The notes beneath the pieces were generated by a model. The model was not told the DNA's origin and did not search any database. It was given only the letters and a program-made list of their open reading frames with translations. From the NCBI GenBank assembly GCA_017621705.1, contig JAGASR010000027.1:1-46660 (forward strand): 46,660 nt of DNA, in the 5' to 3' direction. Below are positions 1-8,391 of this stretch, one piece after another (positions within the stretch are counted from its first letter, which is position 1; the number at the start of each line of letters is the position of its first letter). The stretch comes from Clostridia bacterium. Lineage in GTDB: Bacteria; Bacillota; Clostridia; Oscillospirales; UBA644. A program made the position numbers and the translations under genes.

Positions 1-25
1 AACATTGAAACCACCTGTTTTTCTG

Positions 26-58
26 TAAAAACGGCACTCTCTTTTCGAGAGTGCCGTA
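26..58 (-). terminator. Intrinsic terminator of the YesL-like gene
   Basis: Perfect 11-bp stem, arms 31-41 and 47-57, loop TTTTC. On the minus strand it is followed by a short T run (A's at 27-30 on plus) and lies 5 bases past the stop codon of the minus-strand gene. Confidence 0.85.
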
Positions 59-62
59 AAAA

Positions 63-815
63 TTATTTTATGCGACGTTCATCGCTGAACACTTTTTCTT
101 CTGCAGTCGACGCTGCAGGCTCGGATTCAACGGGAGTTGCAACGTATTTGACGAGAAGCGGATAAATGATGAAATTTGTAAAAAGATTGATCAGCGAGAA
201 GAAAAGAGTTATAACTATCGGGAAAGAAAGAAGACCGAGAAGGAAGCAAATAACAACGAGTGCGAGAACGAAAAGAACGATCGCAATATTGTGCCAGATC
301 TTATACATTGCAAGAATAAGGCTGTTTTTTATCAGCTTTTTAAGCGGCAGATCGAAAGATACCATCATCGGGAAGATGTAAAAATTCATACAAACGATGA
401 GATATCCGACAAGAAAAGTCACGACAAGCGCAAACGGCCTGAAAAACGACGGAATTCCGATCGACGGGTCGGACCAGAACATGAACGAAAAATAGATCAG
501 AACAGCCGCAATCGCATCGATAACCGTAACAAGAAAACCATTTTTAAATGACGTTTTGCATTTCTCGATAAAGTCCGACATAAAAAAGACAGGCTTCGAC
601 TGAGACATATTTCTGAGTACATACGTCAATCCTGCGGTTGCGGGACCGATGGTAATGATCGGTGCGCATGCAAAAATATAAACTATATTAAGAATTACAA
701 GCTGACCGAATTTCGCCCAGATGACTTTGAAAAAGCGTATAAAACCGGGATCCATCGAGACGTCTTTACCGACGCCCGGGCCCTCTTTATTATAATCATT
801 TGAAAATAAACCCAT
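63..815 (-). CDS. YesL-like (DUF624) integral membrane protein
   Basis: Protein of 250 residues with about five hydrophobic spans and the DUF624/YesL layout: a polar start, a first span after FFKVIWAKFGQLVILN, a loop with GPATAGLTYVLR, then four further spans. YesL-like proteins are often found beside carbohydrate ABC transporters and glycoside hydrolases in Firmicutes; their biochemical role is unknown. I chose the ATG at 815 rather than an in-frame codon 14 residues upstream because GGAGG lies 5 bases before it. It is monocistronic: its own promoter at 848-876 and a terminator just after the stop. The assignment rests on overall pattern; exact function is not inferable. Confidence 0.75.
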   Translation of the reverse strand: MGLFSNDYNKEGPGVGKDVSMDPGFIRFFKVIWAKFGQLVILNIVYIFACAPIITIGPATAGLTYVLRNMSQSKPVFFMSDFIEKCKTSFKNGFLVTVIDAIAAVLIYFSFMFWSDPSIGIPSFFRPFALVVTFLVGYLIVCMNFYIFPMMVSFDLPLKKLIKNSLILAMYKIWHNIAIVLFVLALVVICFLLGLLSFPIVITLFFSLINLFTNFIIYPLLVKYVATPVESEPAASTAEEKVFSDERRIK

Positions 816-847
816 TAGTTCCTCCGAAAGGTTTGTCAGTATATTAT

Positions 848-876
848 AGTATACCAAAAAGTTCGGTCGTTGTCAA
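848..876 (-). promoter_or_regulatory. SigA-type promoter for the YesL-like gene
   Basis: On the minus strand TTGACA (871-876), 17 bases, TATACT (848-853), about 33 bases upstream of the chosen ATG. The stretch 877-1098 further upstream holds no gene or convincing structure. Confidence 0.8.
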
Positions 877-1098
877 TATTTCAGCGTTTTTTTACTTAAA
901 TAGTTCGAAATAAAAATCTCTGACAAGTATTAATGCTTTACAGACAATCTCAACCAAAACCGCAAACCGTATTTTGCACGAACGACTGAAAACAAACTTC
1001 AAAAAAGCGTATTTTTCCGTCAACCGCAAGGTTTTGATAAAAAGACCGACAATAAAATGACGTCAAAACCGTCAGTTTTAAAGGCAATCACCTTTACA

Positions 1099-2085
1099 CT
1101 ATTTATTATCCGCAGGATATACGATTCCTGTCTGACGGCGGATCTCATCGAGAATCTTCATGACCGCACGAGACATTTTACGGGAGTTTACGGAAGATTC
1201 GGTTTTTCCGCTCTTGATGCATGCCATAAATTCTTCGATTTCATAACACATACTGTCTTCTCTTTGATCGACGGGGATATCTTCTGTCCGTCCGTCACGG
1301 TAACGCACGAAAACTTTTTCGGGAATATTGAATTTATCGACAGTTATTGTCGCATCCTCTCCCTGAATTTCGGACGGAAGGAAAGAATTTGAAACTTTGG
1401 AATAATTGAGGGTCACGGTAAACGTATCATAAAGGAAAATCGCGGTACCTGCGCCGTCTACCCCACCGGGGACGATATTTGAAAAAGCCTTGATTTCCTT
1501 CGGCTCACCGAAAAGTGCGACCATGGGCCAGATACAGTAAACACCGAGATCCATGACAGCTCCGTTTGAAAATTCGGCTTTGAAGGTGTTGACATTATCT
1601 CCGCGTTTATGAGCATCGTAACGGGAAGAGTATTTTGAGAAGTTGATATAAGCGCTTCTCAAAAGGCCTGCTTTCGGAAGAGCCTCGGCACAGGCGATAA
1701 AGCCGGGCATAAGAATACTTTTGAACGCCTCCATGAAAAGTACGCCGTTTTTATCCGCGCAGGAGATCATTTCATCGAGCTCACGAAGATTTGAAGCGAC
1801 GGGTTTTTCACAAATAACGTGTTTTCCCGCATTCATTGCGGCAATTGCCTGAGAACAGTGAAGAGAGTTCGGCGATGCGATATAAACGGCATCAATATTT
1901 TTATCGGCAAGCATAGCGTCAAGATCGCAGTAAAACATTTTCGCGCCATGCTTTTCGGCAAAAGCTTTGGATTTTTCTTCGGAACGTGAATAGACGGAAT
2001 AAAGGCAGAAATCGGGGAAAGTCTGACCTGTGGTGATGAATTCTTCGGTTATCCAGCTCGTTCCGACAGTTGCAAAATTTATCAT
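1099..2085 (-). CDS. Gfo/Idh/MocA family NAD(P)-dependent oxidoreductase
   Basis: Protein of 328 residues. The N-terminal Rossmann fold begins INFATVGTSWITEEF, and the family signature around EKPVASNLRELDEM carries the conserved Lys of the EKP motif. The C-terminal half is the alpha/beta substrate domain, with the NFSKYSSRYD and GAVMDLGVYCIWPM segments typical of the family. Members oxidise or reduce sugars, inositols or sugar acids; the substrate cannot be read from sequence. AGAAGG lies upstream of the ATG. It follows trxB and an HdeD-like gene on the same strand, with a hairpin at 2134-2169 between, so it may be partly co-transcribed. Confident on family, not on substrate. Confidence 0.88.
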   Translation of the reverse strand: MINFATVGTSWITEEFITTGQTFPDFCLYSVYSRSEEKSKAFAEKHGAKMFYCDLDAMLADKNIDAVYIASPNSLHCSQAIAAMNAGKHVICEKPVASNLRELDEMISCADKNGVLFMEAFKSILMPGFIACAEALPKAGLLRSAYINFSKYSSRYDAHKRGDNVNTFKAEFSNGAVMDLGVYCIWPMVALFGEPKEIKAFSNIVPGGVDGAGTAIFLYDTFTVTLNYSKVSNSFLPSEIQGEDATITVDKFNIPEKVFVRYRDGRTEDIPVDQREDSMCYEIEEFMACIKSGKTESSVNSRKMSRAVMKILDEIRRQTGIVYPADNK

Positions 2086-2133
2086 AATAAAACCTTCTTT
2101 AATGATTTGATAACGGAAAGCTCCGTAAAACGA

Positions 2134-2169
2134 CTTAATTTCCGACTCCTTTCGGCTTCGGAAATTAAG
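2134..2169 (-). terminator. Strong hairpin after the HdeD-like gene, possible partial terminator
   Basis: Twelve-base perfect arms 2134-2145 and 2158-2169. On the minus strand it is followed by GTCGTTTTACGG, a weak T tract. It lies between the stop of the HdeD-like gene and the start of the oxidoreductase, so it may terminate or attenuate read-through into the latter. Confidence 0.55.
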
Positions 2170-2175
2170 GAAATA

Positions 2176-2763
2176 TCAGTCTTCGACAATAAGAATAGCT
2201 TCTTCTTCGGCAATTTTTTTCATTTGCTTTGCCGCACGGGAAATATAAATGACTGTCCAGATATTTTCGAGAGCATCGACCATAAGCGAAATGCCCATAA
2301 AAATAAGAAGAAGATTACCCGTACCGAACGGATTTATAACAAGAAGAACACCGAGAACGGCACTCGCAAGCGAAAGAATAAGATTTATCCACCAGCGAAG
2401 AACGCCCATAACCCTGAGCTCAAAAGAAGTCTGAAGTTTCAGAACACTGTCGATTATTATAAAAACGCCGATCAGCATCGAGAAGAAAACTGCACTGTTA
2501 TCGGGTTTTAAAAGCAAGATAAGTCCGAAGATCGACGATAAAAGACCGATCGCAAGGCTGTAACTGAACGACTTGACGGAAATATCACGAACAAAAAACA
2601 CGACAGTCTCGATAATACCCAGAATAAGCGCAAGTGAACCGATCAGATAGCAAAATATTTTTGCAAACATTGCGGGCCAGATGATAAGACAGAGCCCTAC
2701 AGCAAAAAGGACAATGGACATCGCAACATATGCGATCCTTGATTTCTGGAAAAATTTAAACAT
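2176..2763 (-). CDS. HdeD-like (DUF308) membrane protein
   Basis: Protein of 195 residues with six predicted membrane spans arranged as three hairpins. The repeated pattern of small and aliphatic residues (AVGLCLIIWPAMFA, SSIFGLILLLKP, ASAVLGVLLVINP) matches the DUF308 repeats of HdeD proteins, which include an acid-resistance protein in enterics; in Firmicutes the role is unknown. AAAGGAGG sits 5 bases upstream of the ATG. It starts 15 bases after trxB ends, so the two are very likely one transcript from the promoter at 3698-3726. The C-terminus is charged and probably cytoplasmic. Confidence 0.8.
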   Translation of the reverse strand: MFKFFQKSRIAYVAMSIVLFAVGLCLIIWPAMFAKIFCYLIGSLALILGIIETVVFFVRDISVKSFSYSLAIGLLSSIFGLILLLKPDNSAVFFSMLIGVFIIIDSVLKLQTSFELRVMGVLRWWINLILSLASAVLGVLLVINPFGTGNLLLIFMGISLMVDALENIWTVIYISRAAKQMKKIAEEEAILIVED

Positions 2764-2778
2764 CCGAACCTCCTTTAT

Positions 2779-3663
2779 TTACGCAAGAGCCGCAACCGCA
2801 CCGTCTGCAGCAGCGGTAGTAAGCTGACGTACGGTTTTTGTTCTGCAGTCTCCGACAGCAAAAATGCCATCGATATTCGTCTTACAGTCTTCGCCTGCAA
2901 TGATATATCCGTTTTCATCAAGCGAAATAATATCTTTGAATGCTTCGTTTGACGGAACCTGACCTACACAGACAAAAAGTGCGGAAACATCGAGCGTTGT
3001 ATGAACACCCGTAATTTTATTTTCGATCTCGACCGCAGAAAGATCATCGTCTCCTTTAATGGACGAAACAACCGAATCAAGAACGAATTCGACATTTGCA
3101 AGAGAAGAAAGTTCGTCAACGATCATTTTCTCGCCGCGGAATTCATTTCTGCGATGAATAAGATAAACTTTACTGCAGATTCCCGAGAGCATCTGAGCGC
3201 TTCTCAAAGCGGCGTTACCACCGCCGACAACTGCAACATCGGAATTTTTGAAGAACGCGCCGTCGCAAACCGCGCAGTACGAAACACCTCTGCCGACATA
3301 ATCGTCCTCTTCGGGAAGGCCGAGCTTTTTATGCTGAACGCCGGTAGCAATAATGATCTTTTTGCACTGTTCTTTTCCGCTTTCGGTAAGTACGGTCTTG
3401 ATATCTCCGTTCGTTTCAATGCCGATAACAGTCTCAAGCTCAATATCGACCCCGAAAGAAAGCGCCTGCTCATAAAGATTATCGGCAAACTCCGAACCCG
3501 AAACAGAGCGTATTCCCGGATAATTTTCGACTCTCGGAGAAAATGCGATCTGACCGCCTATCCCCTCTTTTTCGTATACGAGGACGCTTTTGCCTGAACG
3601 TGCGGCATATATCGCAGCCGTAAGACCTGCGGGGCCTGCGCCGATTATGATGATATCATACAT
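2779..3663 (-). CDS. trxB: Thioredoxin-disulfide reductase-like flavoprotein
   Basis: Protein of 294 residues, slightly short for TrxB (about 305-320). The FAD-binding GAGPAGLTAA lies at residues 8-17, the redox pair is C130-A-V-C133-D, the NADPH-binding VVGGGNAAL follows, and the C-terminal FAD motif reads GIFAVGDCRTK. It reduces thioredoxin or a related redoxin using NADPH. A likely client within this window is the redoxin domain fused to NrdD (4944-7283), but that link is inference. A near-perfect SigA promoter lies 35 bases upstream. Ferredoxin-dependent relatives share the fold, so the electron donor is not certain. Confidence 0.92.
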   Translation of the reverse strand: MYDIIIIGAGPAGLTAAIYAARSGKSVLVYEKEGIGGQIAFSPRVENYPGIRSVSGSEFADNLYEQALSFGVDIELETVIGIETNGDIKTVLTESGKEQCKKIIIATGVQHKKLGLPEEDDYVGRGVSYCAVCDGAFFKNSDVAVVGGGNAALRSAQMLSGICSKVYLIHRRNEFRGEKMIVDELSSLANVEFVLDSVVSSIKGDDDLSAVEIENKITGVHTTLDVSALFVCVGQVPSNEAFKDIISLDENGYIIAGEDCKTNIDGIFAVGDCRTKTVRQLTTAAADGAVAALA

Positions 3664-3697
3664 ATTATCATTTCTTTCAATCTGAATTTATAATTTT

Positions 3698-3726
3698 ATT
3701 ATACATTATCTGCCTGATTTTGTCAA
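3698..3726 (-). promoter_or_regulatory. Consensus SigA promoter for trxB
   Basis: TTGACA (3721-3726), 17 bases, TATAAT (3698-3703) on the minus strand: both hexamers are perfect. Confidence 0.88.
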
Positions 3727-3737
3727 TATATTAATAA

Positions 3738-4316
3738 TTATACAAACAGATTTTCTTCCGCAACGCATACCGCTATACCCAAAACCGCGGAAATAATTAT
3801 CAGAACGACTGCGGAGACCTTCTTTTTGAAAATAAGTTTATAAACAAAAAAGACAGCGACAACAAGCAAAAACAGAATTACAGATGAAATATCGATACTT
3901 ACAGTCTGTGAAATACCGACCGTCTGCAGAAGGAACGTTATACCCGTATAAAGTATCAAAGAAACGACGACGGGCTGAATACCGGAAAGAAGAGCTTTGA
4001 AATACTTGTTTTCCGTAAAATTCTTAAGCACGGAAGCGATAAGAAGAATAATGATAAACGACGGCATCGTAACTCCCAAAACCGCAAGCAGACTTCCGAA
4101 AATACCACCCTGTGAAGAACCGATATACGTTGCCAGATTCACGGCGATCGGACCGGGAGTCGATTCGCAAAGACCGACAAAGCTGTAAAACTCCGGTTCG
4201 GTCATCCAGCCGTAATTCAAAACAACATCTTTGATGATCGGAATCATTCCGAAAGCGCCGCCGAAGCAGAAAAGACCGATTTTGAAAAACTCGAAAAATA
4301 AGATAAGATAAATCAT
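3738..4316 (-). CDS. chrA: Chromate-transporter family half-protein, second subunit
   Basis: Protein of 192 residues with five to six membrane spans and the CHR-domain signatures FFKIGLFCFGGAFGMIP near the N-terminus and ESTPGPIAVNLATYIG around residue 50. CHR family proteins occur as full-length ChrA or, as here, as two adjacent half-length subunits thought to assemble together. Chromate efflux is known for some members; in gut anaerobes the physiological anion is uncertain. The ATG overlaps the stop codon of the partner gene by 4 bases, and AAAGGAGG lies 7 bases upstream, so the pair is translated in step. Confidence 0.85.
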   Translation of the reverse strand: MIYLILFFEFFKIGLFCFGGAFGMIPIIKDVVLNYGWMTEPEFYSFVGLCESTPGPIAVNLATYIGSSQGGIFGSLLAVLGVTMPSFIIILLIASVLKNFTENKYFKALLSGIQPVVVSLILYTGITFLLQTVGISQTVSIDISSVILFLLVVAVFFVYKLIFKKKVSAVVLIIISAVLGIAVCVAEENLFV

Positions 4317-4870
4317 TTTTTATCCTCCTTTTTCGACAGAACGTATGCGGAAAGCCCGAGAAGGCCGCCGACAATAATAAAAACAAGGGAGCTGAACGAA
4401 ACGGAAAAGAGTTCGAGCAACAAAAGAACAGCAAGTGAAGCGATAAAAACGGTCAAAGAAAACGGTGTTTTTTTCAGACTGCCGAACATTTTAAATCCGG
4501 CATTCAGGATCAGAAACGCGACAGCGCACTTTATGCCCTCAAAAGCATAGAAGACATATTTATTTTCCATAACCTTATCGAGAAACAAAGAAATGATAAA
4601 CATTATTACAAACGCGGGAAGAACAACTCCGACAGTCGCCATTGCGCTGCCCAAAACACCTGCTTTTTTATAGCCGACATAAGTTGCGAGATTTATTGCG
4701 ATCGGACCGGGGGTCGACTCCGCGATCGCGATTATTTCCGAAAGTTCTTCGTCATCAATCCACTTTTTTTCGTCAACTACGGTATCTTTGATATGTGCGA
4801 TCATCGCATATCCGCCGCCGAAAGTAAAAAGTCCGATCTTGAAAAATGTAAGAAAAAGAGATAAAAGCAC
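4313..4870 (-). CDS. chrA: Chromate-transporter family half-protein, first subunit
   Basis: Protein of 185 residues, paralogous to its downstream neighbour: FFKIGLFTFGGGYAMI at residues 9-24 and AESTPGPIAINLATYVGYKK around residue 50, followed by hydrophobic spans. The start is GTG at 4870, preceded by AAGGAG with an 8-base spacer. The two short genes overlap by 4 bases, the usual arrangement of short-chain CHR pairs. No clear promoter is visible in the 31 bases between the start and the terminator of nrdD, so read-through from nrdD is possible. Confidence 0.85.
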   Translation of the reverse strand: MLLSLFLTFFKIGLFTFGGGYAMIAHIKDTVVDEKKWIDDEELSEIIAIAESTPGPIAINLATYVGYKKAGVLGSAMATVGVVLPAFVIMFIISLFLDKVMENKYVFYAFEGIKCAVAFLILNAGFKMFGSLKKTPFSLTVFIASLAVLLLLELFSVSFSSLVFIIVGGLLGLSAYVLSKKEDKK

Positions 4871-4901
4871 TTTATTTTCTCCTTAAAATTACTTAAAAAC
4901 A

Positions 4902-4933
4902 CAAAGATCCCCCCGAAGTCGGGAGGATCTTTT
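4902..4933 (-). terminator. Terminator after nrdD
   Basis: Stem AAAGATCC (4903-4910) with GGATCTTT (4925-4932), extended by four more pairs across one C-A mismatch, loop AAGT. It lies 11 bases beyond the nrdD stop codon. The T tract is modest, so termination may be partial. Confidence 0.7.
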
Positions 4934-4943
4934 ATAAAAAAAC

Positions 4944-7283
4944 TTAGCCTACAAACTTCTTGATATTGGAAGCGTTTACGTAAGTTTCTGCGGTATCGCC
5001 TTCGGCAACGACGAGAGTGGGAGCTTGACGGATACCGTATTTTTTAACGAGTTCGATATTTTCTTCGGCATCGATAACTTCGTAATTTATGCCTGCGCCG
5101 TCAAGGAAAGTTTTTGCCATTTTGCAGTTGGGGCAGGTCTTTGTGGTGAAGAGGTAATATTTTTTATCGCTTGTGACAACTCTGGGCATTCTGCCTTCGC
5201 TCTTGAGACGGGAAGTTGCAATATTGTAGGTCTTTCTTTCTGCGAATTCCTGAGTCTTACCGTCGTTCCAAGCCTGAACGGGACGGTAGTAACCGGTAAT
5301 ACGGCTGTAAACTTCCGTCTTTTCGCCGCAGTGAGGACAGGTATAAGTTTCGCCTGCGATGTAACCGTGGTTTTTACATACGGAGTAGGTCGGAGAAAGG
5401 GTGTAATAAGGAAGCTTGTAATTTTCAGCGATCTTACGGACGAGAGCTGCAGCAGCTTTCCAGTCGGGAAGTTTTTCGCCGAGGAATGCATGGAATACGG
5501 TACCGGAGGTGTAAAGAGTCTGAAGTTCGTCCTGAATATCGAGAGCTTCGAAAATATCGTCGGTATAGCTTACGGGGAGATGAGAAGAGTTGGTGTAGTA
5601 CGGAGAATTTTCTCTTTCGGTTGCGGTGATAATATCGGGATAACGTACGATATCGTGTTTTGCAAGACGGAAAGAAGTGGATTCTGCGGGGGTAGCTTCG
5701 AGGTTATAGAGATCGCCGTACTGTTCCTGATAATCGGAAAGACGTTCGCGCATATGGTTGAGAACATCTTTTGTAAACTGGAGGGAAGCTTCATCGGAAA
5801 TATCTTTGCCGAGCCATTTAGCGTTGAGACAAGCTTCGTTCATGCCGACAAGACCGATGGTGGAGAAGTGATTATCGAACTTACCGAGATAACGCTTGGT
5901 GTAGGGATAGAGACCTTCTTCGAGAAGACGGCTTACAACGGTACGTTTAACTTTAAGAGAACGCGCTGCAATATCCATAAGTTTATCGAGACGACGGTAA
6001 AAGTCTTTTTCGTCGGTTGCAAGATAAGCAAGTCTCGGCATATTGAGGGTAACAACACCGATGGAACCGGTGCTTTCGCCGCTGCCGAAGAAACCGCCGG
6101 TCTTCTTGCGGAGTTCGCGGAGGTCAAGACGGAGACGGCAGCACATACTGCGGATATCGCTGGGCTGCATATCGCTGTTGATATAGTTGGAGAAATAGGG
6201 AGTTCCGTATTTAGCGGTCATTTCGAAGAGGAGACGGTTGTTTTCGGTCTCGGACCAATCGAAATCGCTTGTTATGGAATAAGTGGGGATAGGATACTGG
6301 AAGCCTCTGCCTTCTGCGTCACCGTCGATCATGATCTCGAGGAATGCGCGGTTGACCATATCCATTTCGGCTTTACAGTCTTTATATTTGAAGGGCATTT
6401 CCTTGCCGCCTACGATAGCGGGAAGTTCTGCAAGGTCGTTGGGAACGGTCCAGTCAAGAGTGATATTGGAGAACGGAGCCTGAGTGCCCCAACGGGAAGG
6501 AGTATTGACACCGAAAATAAAGGATTCGATGCATTTTTTAACTTCACGGTAAGAAAGGTTATCGACTTTGACAAACGGAGCAAGGTAGGTATCGAAAGAA
6601 GAGAATGCCTGAGCGCCTGCCCATTCGTTCTGCATGATACCGAGGAAGTTTACCATCTGGTTGCAGAGGGTTGCAAGATGGCTTGCGGGAGAAGAAGTGA
6701 TCTTGCCGGGGATACCGCCGAGACCTTCCTGAATGAGCTGTTTAAGAGACCAGCCTGCGCAGTAACCGGTGAGCATACCGAGGTCGTGAATATGCATATC
6801 TGCGGAACTGTGAGCCTTTGCGATCTCATCGTCGTAGATCTCGGAAAGCCAGTAGTTTGCGGTGATAGCGGTGGAGTTGGAAAGAATAAGACCGCCTACG
6901 GAATAGGTAACGGTGGAGTTTTCCTTAACACGCCAGTCAAGATTTTTAACGTAACTGTCTACAAGCTCTTTATAGTCGAGCATGGTGGAGTTCATATTGC
7001 GGATCTTTTCGCGCTGACGTCTGTAGAGAATATAGCATTTTGCAACGTCTGCATAGCCTGCGGAGATAAGAACGCTTTCTACGCTGTCCTGAATATCTTC
7101 AACGCCTACTTTGCCGTCTTTGATCTTTGCTTCGTAATCGGAAGTTACTTTAAGCGCAAGAAGATCTATTATATCGGGATTATACTGTTTATTCTGAGCT
7201 TCAAAAGCTTTGGTGATAGCGGCGCTGATCTTGGAAAGATTAAAATCAACTACTTTGCCGTCTCTTTTTACTACCTGATACAT
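4944..7283 (-). CDS. nrdD: Class III (anaerobic) ribonucleoside-triphosphate reductase with a fused C-terminal redoxin domain
   Basis: Protein of 779 residues that reduces ribonucleotides to deoxyribonucleotides anaerobically with a glycyl radical. Residues 1 to about 95 form an ATP-cone regulatory domain (YQVVKRDGKVVDFN). The catalytic barrel carries MCCRL with the presumed thiyl-radical cysteine. The zinc site is C636-x-x-H639 plus C649-x-x-C652. The radical loop is R661-I-T-G664-Y-Y, with Gly664 the presumed radical. Unusually, residues from about 707 form a glutaredoxin/NrdH-like domain with C717-P-N-C720 and a QAPT cis-proline motif, about 73 residues. Redoxin-dependent NrdD enzymes are known, so this fusion would carry its own reductant. 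AAGGAG lies upstream of the ATG. NrdG, its activase, is upstream in its own unit. Confidence 0.96.
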   Translation of the reverse strand: MYQVVKRDGKVVDFNLSKISAAITKAFEAQNKQYNPDIIDLLALKVTSDYEAKIKDGKVGVEDIQDSVESVLISAGYADVAKCYILYRRQREKIRNMNSTMLDYKELVDSYVKNLDWRVKENSTVTYSVGGLILSNSTAITANYWLSEIYDDEIAKAHSSADMHIHDLGMLTGYCAGWSLKQLIQEGLGGIPGKITSSPASHLATLCNQMVNFLGIMQNEWAGAQAFSSFDTYLAPFVKVDNLSYREVKKCIESFIFGVNTPSRWGTQAPFSNITLDWTVPNDLAELPAIVGGKEMPFKYKDCKAEMDMVNRAFLEIMIDGDAEGRGFQYPIPTYSITSDFDWSETENNRLLFEMTAKYGTPYFSNYINSDMQPSDIRSMCCRLRLDLRELRKKTGGFFGSGESTGSIGVVTLNMPRLAYLATDEKDFYRRLDKLMDIAARSLKVKRTVVSRLLEEGLYPYTKRYLGKFDNHFSTIGLVGMNEACLNAKWLGKDISDEASLQFTKDVLNHMRERLSDYQEQYGDLYNLEATPAESTSFRLAKHDIVRYPDIITATERENSPYYTNSSHLPVSYTDDIFEALDIQDELQTLYTSGTVFHAFLGEKLPDWKAAAALVRKIAENYKLPYYTLSPTYSVCKNHGYIAGETYTCPHCGEKTEVYSRITGYYRPVQAWNDGKTQEFAERKTYNIATSRLKSEGRMPRVVTSDKKYYLFTTKTCPNCKMAKTFLDGAGINYEVIDAEENIELVKKYGIRQAPTLVVAEGDTAETYVNASNIKKFVG

Positions 7284-7354
7284 CTATGTGCTCCTTAAAA
7301 AGAATTTATTTATCAATTTCTCTCTTAAAAATTGTTTTCCTTGATAGTGTGAGC

Positions 7355-7383
7355 ATTATAACATAAAAAGAATTTTTTGTCAA
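7355..7383 (-). promoter_or_regulatory. Perfect SigA promoter for nrdD
   Basis: TTGACA (7378-7383), exactly 17 bases, TATAAT (7355-7360) on the minus strand, 71 bases upstream of the nrdD ATG. Confidence 0.88.
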
Positions 7384-7391
7384 TAGGCAAA

Positions 7392-7407
7392 ACACTATAT
7401 ATGGGTG
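7392..7407. promoter_or_regulatory. Proximal NrdR-box-like site
   Basis: ACACTATATATGGGTG, close to the 16-bp NrdR consensus (acaCwAtATaTwgtgt). It lies 8 bases upstream of the nrdD -35 hexamer. NrdR represses ribonucleotide reductase genes through paired boxes. Confidence 0.7.
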
Positions 7408-7433
7408 AATTTTTTTGATTTTTTAACCATAAA

Positions 7434-7449
7434 ACACAATATATAGATT
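7434..7449. promoter_or_regulatory. Distal NrdR-box-like site
   Basis: ACACAATATATAGATT, a second NrdR-box match whose start is 42 bp from that of the first. This is about four helical turns, so both boxes face the same side of the DNA, as expected for cooperative NrdR binding. Confidence 0.7.
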
Positions 7450-7573
7450 TATCGCTTTACACGCCTAAATCGAAAAAAAGTAAAAAACCCTTATATTTCA
7501 AGGCTTTGAGCAAAAAAATGAAATTTTTTATGTCATACGAAAAATCAATATATATTGTACCCACAGAACAAAA

Positions 7574-7599
7574 CGGACACAAGATATTGTGTCCGCAAA
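7574..7599 (-). terminator. Terminator after nrdG
   Basis: Nine-base perfect stem CGGACACAA (7574-7582) with TTGTGTCCG (7587-7595), followed on the minus strand by TTTTG. It is 24 bases past the nrdG stop codon and separates nrdG from nrdD. Confidence 0.75.
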
Positions 7600-7618
7600 A
7601 AGTGAGTATTTTATTTGT

Positions 7619-8317
7619 TCATAATCCTCTGATAGCAACGGTTTTGACGGTTCTTGCAACTATTTCAAGGAACTCTTCTTCCTCATCTTTGGTAAATGCA
7701 GACAGATCTTTTTCCTTATCGAGAACACCGTCGGACGCAACGAAAGTCTGAATAAAATATCTTTCCGCACCTCTTATCCAGGATGCGATATCGCAAAAAT
7801 CGAGAGATTCGTGAATTCCTTTTACGACGGTCGTGCGGAACTCATACGGGACATTATTTTCGAGAAGAAAAGCAACACTGCGCTCGACTGCGGAAGTATC
7901 GTATTTTTCGATACCGACAGCCTTACCGTAATTCTTACGCGAATTTTTTATATCCATTGCGACGTAATCGACGAGTCCGTCACGGACGATCTTTTCGAGA
8001 CGTTCGGGGAAAGAACCGTTTGTATCGAGTTTTACGGCATACCCCTCGGCTCTTATTTTCATTATAAAATCTTCGATATCTTTACTGCAGAGCGGTTCTC
8101 CGCCCGTTATGCAGACACCGTCAAGAATACCTTTTCTCTTTTTCAAAAACTCAAAGAATTTTTCTTCGGAGATCTCTTCGGGATAATTTTCCGCAGAGAT
8201 CAGCGCGGAATTATGACAGAAAGGACAACGGAAATTGCAACCGCCGAGGAAGACCGTACATGCGACTCTTCCCGGGAAATCGAGCAAAGTTGTTTTCTGA
8301 AGTCCGTATATTTTCAT
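7619..8317 (-). CDS. nrdG: Anaerobic ribonucleoside-triphosphate reductase activating protein (radical SAM)
   Basis: Protein of 232 residues. The radical-SAM cluster motif C-N-F-R-C-P-F-C (CxxxCxxC) lies at residues 25-32 and is preceded by FPGRVACTVFLGG. It cleaves S-adenosylmethionine with a 4Fe-4S cluster to install the glycyl radical on NrdD. GGEPL in CITGGEPL is the SAM-binding motif. The start was set at ATG 8317 because AAGGGG precedes it; upstream in-frame codons have no ribosome binding site. It has its own promoter and terminator. It is of the long NrdG type common with redoxin-dependent NrdD, also annotated as a pyruvate-formate-lyase-activase-like protein; the neighbour makes NrdG the better call. 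Confidence 0.93.
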   Translation of the reverse strand: MKIYGLQKTTLLDFPGRVACTVFLGGCNFRCPFCHNSALISAENYPEEISEEKFFEFLKKRKGILDGVCITGGEPLCSKDIEDFIMKIRAEGYAVKLDTNGSFPERLEKIVRDGLVDYVAMDIKNSRKNYGKAVGIEKYDTSAVERSVAFLLENNVPYEFRTTVVKGIHESLDFCDIASWIRGAERYFIQTFVASDGVLDKEKDLSAFTKDEEEEFLEIVARTVKTVAIRGL

Positions 8318-8347
8318 GGTTACAACCCCTTTTTTATGGTTGCGGTC

Positions 8348-8376
8348 ATTATACCACAAAAATGAGGAGTTGTAAA
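8348..8376 (-). promoter_or_regulatory. SigA promoter for nrdG
   Basis: TTTACA (8371-8376), 17 bases, TATAAT (8348-8353) on the minus strand. No NrdR-like box is visible next to it. Confidence 0.8.
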
Positions 8377-8391
8377 GGAGTTTTTTCGCAA

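Noticed and set aside
5025..7298. A 757-codon open frame antisense to nrdD
   Set aside because: It mirrors the biased codons of nrdD, has no ribosome binding site or promoter, and its translation is low-complexity with no family resemblance.
7546..7557. CAATATATATTG as a third NrdR box
   Set aside because: The inner palindrome is 12 bp rather than 10 bp, the flanks do not match, and it lies near the 3' side of nrdG, not at a promoter.
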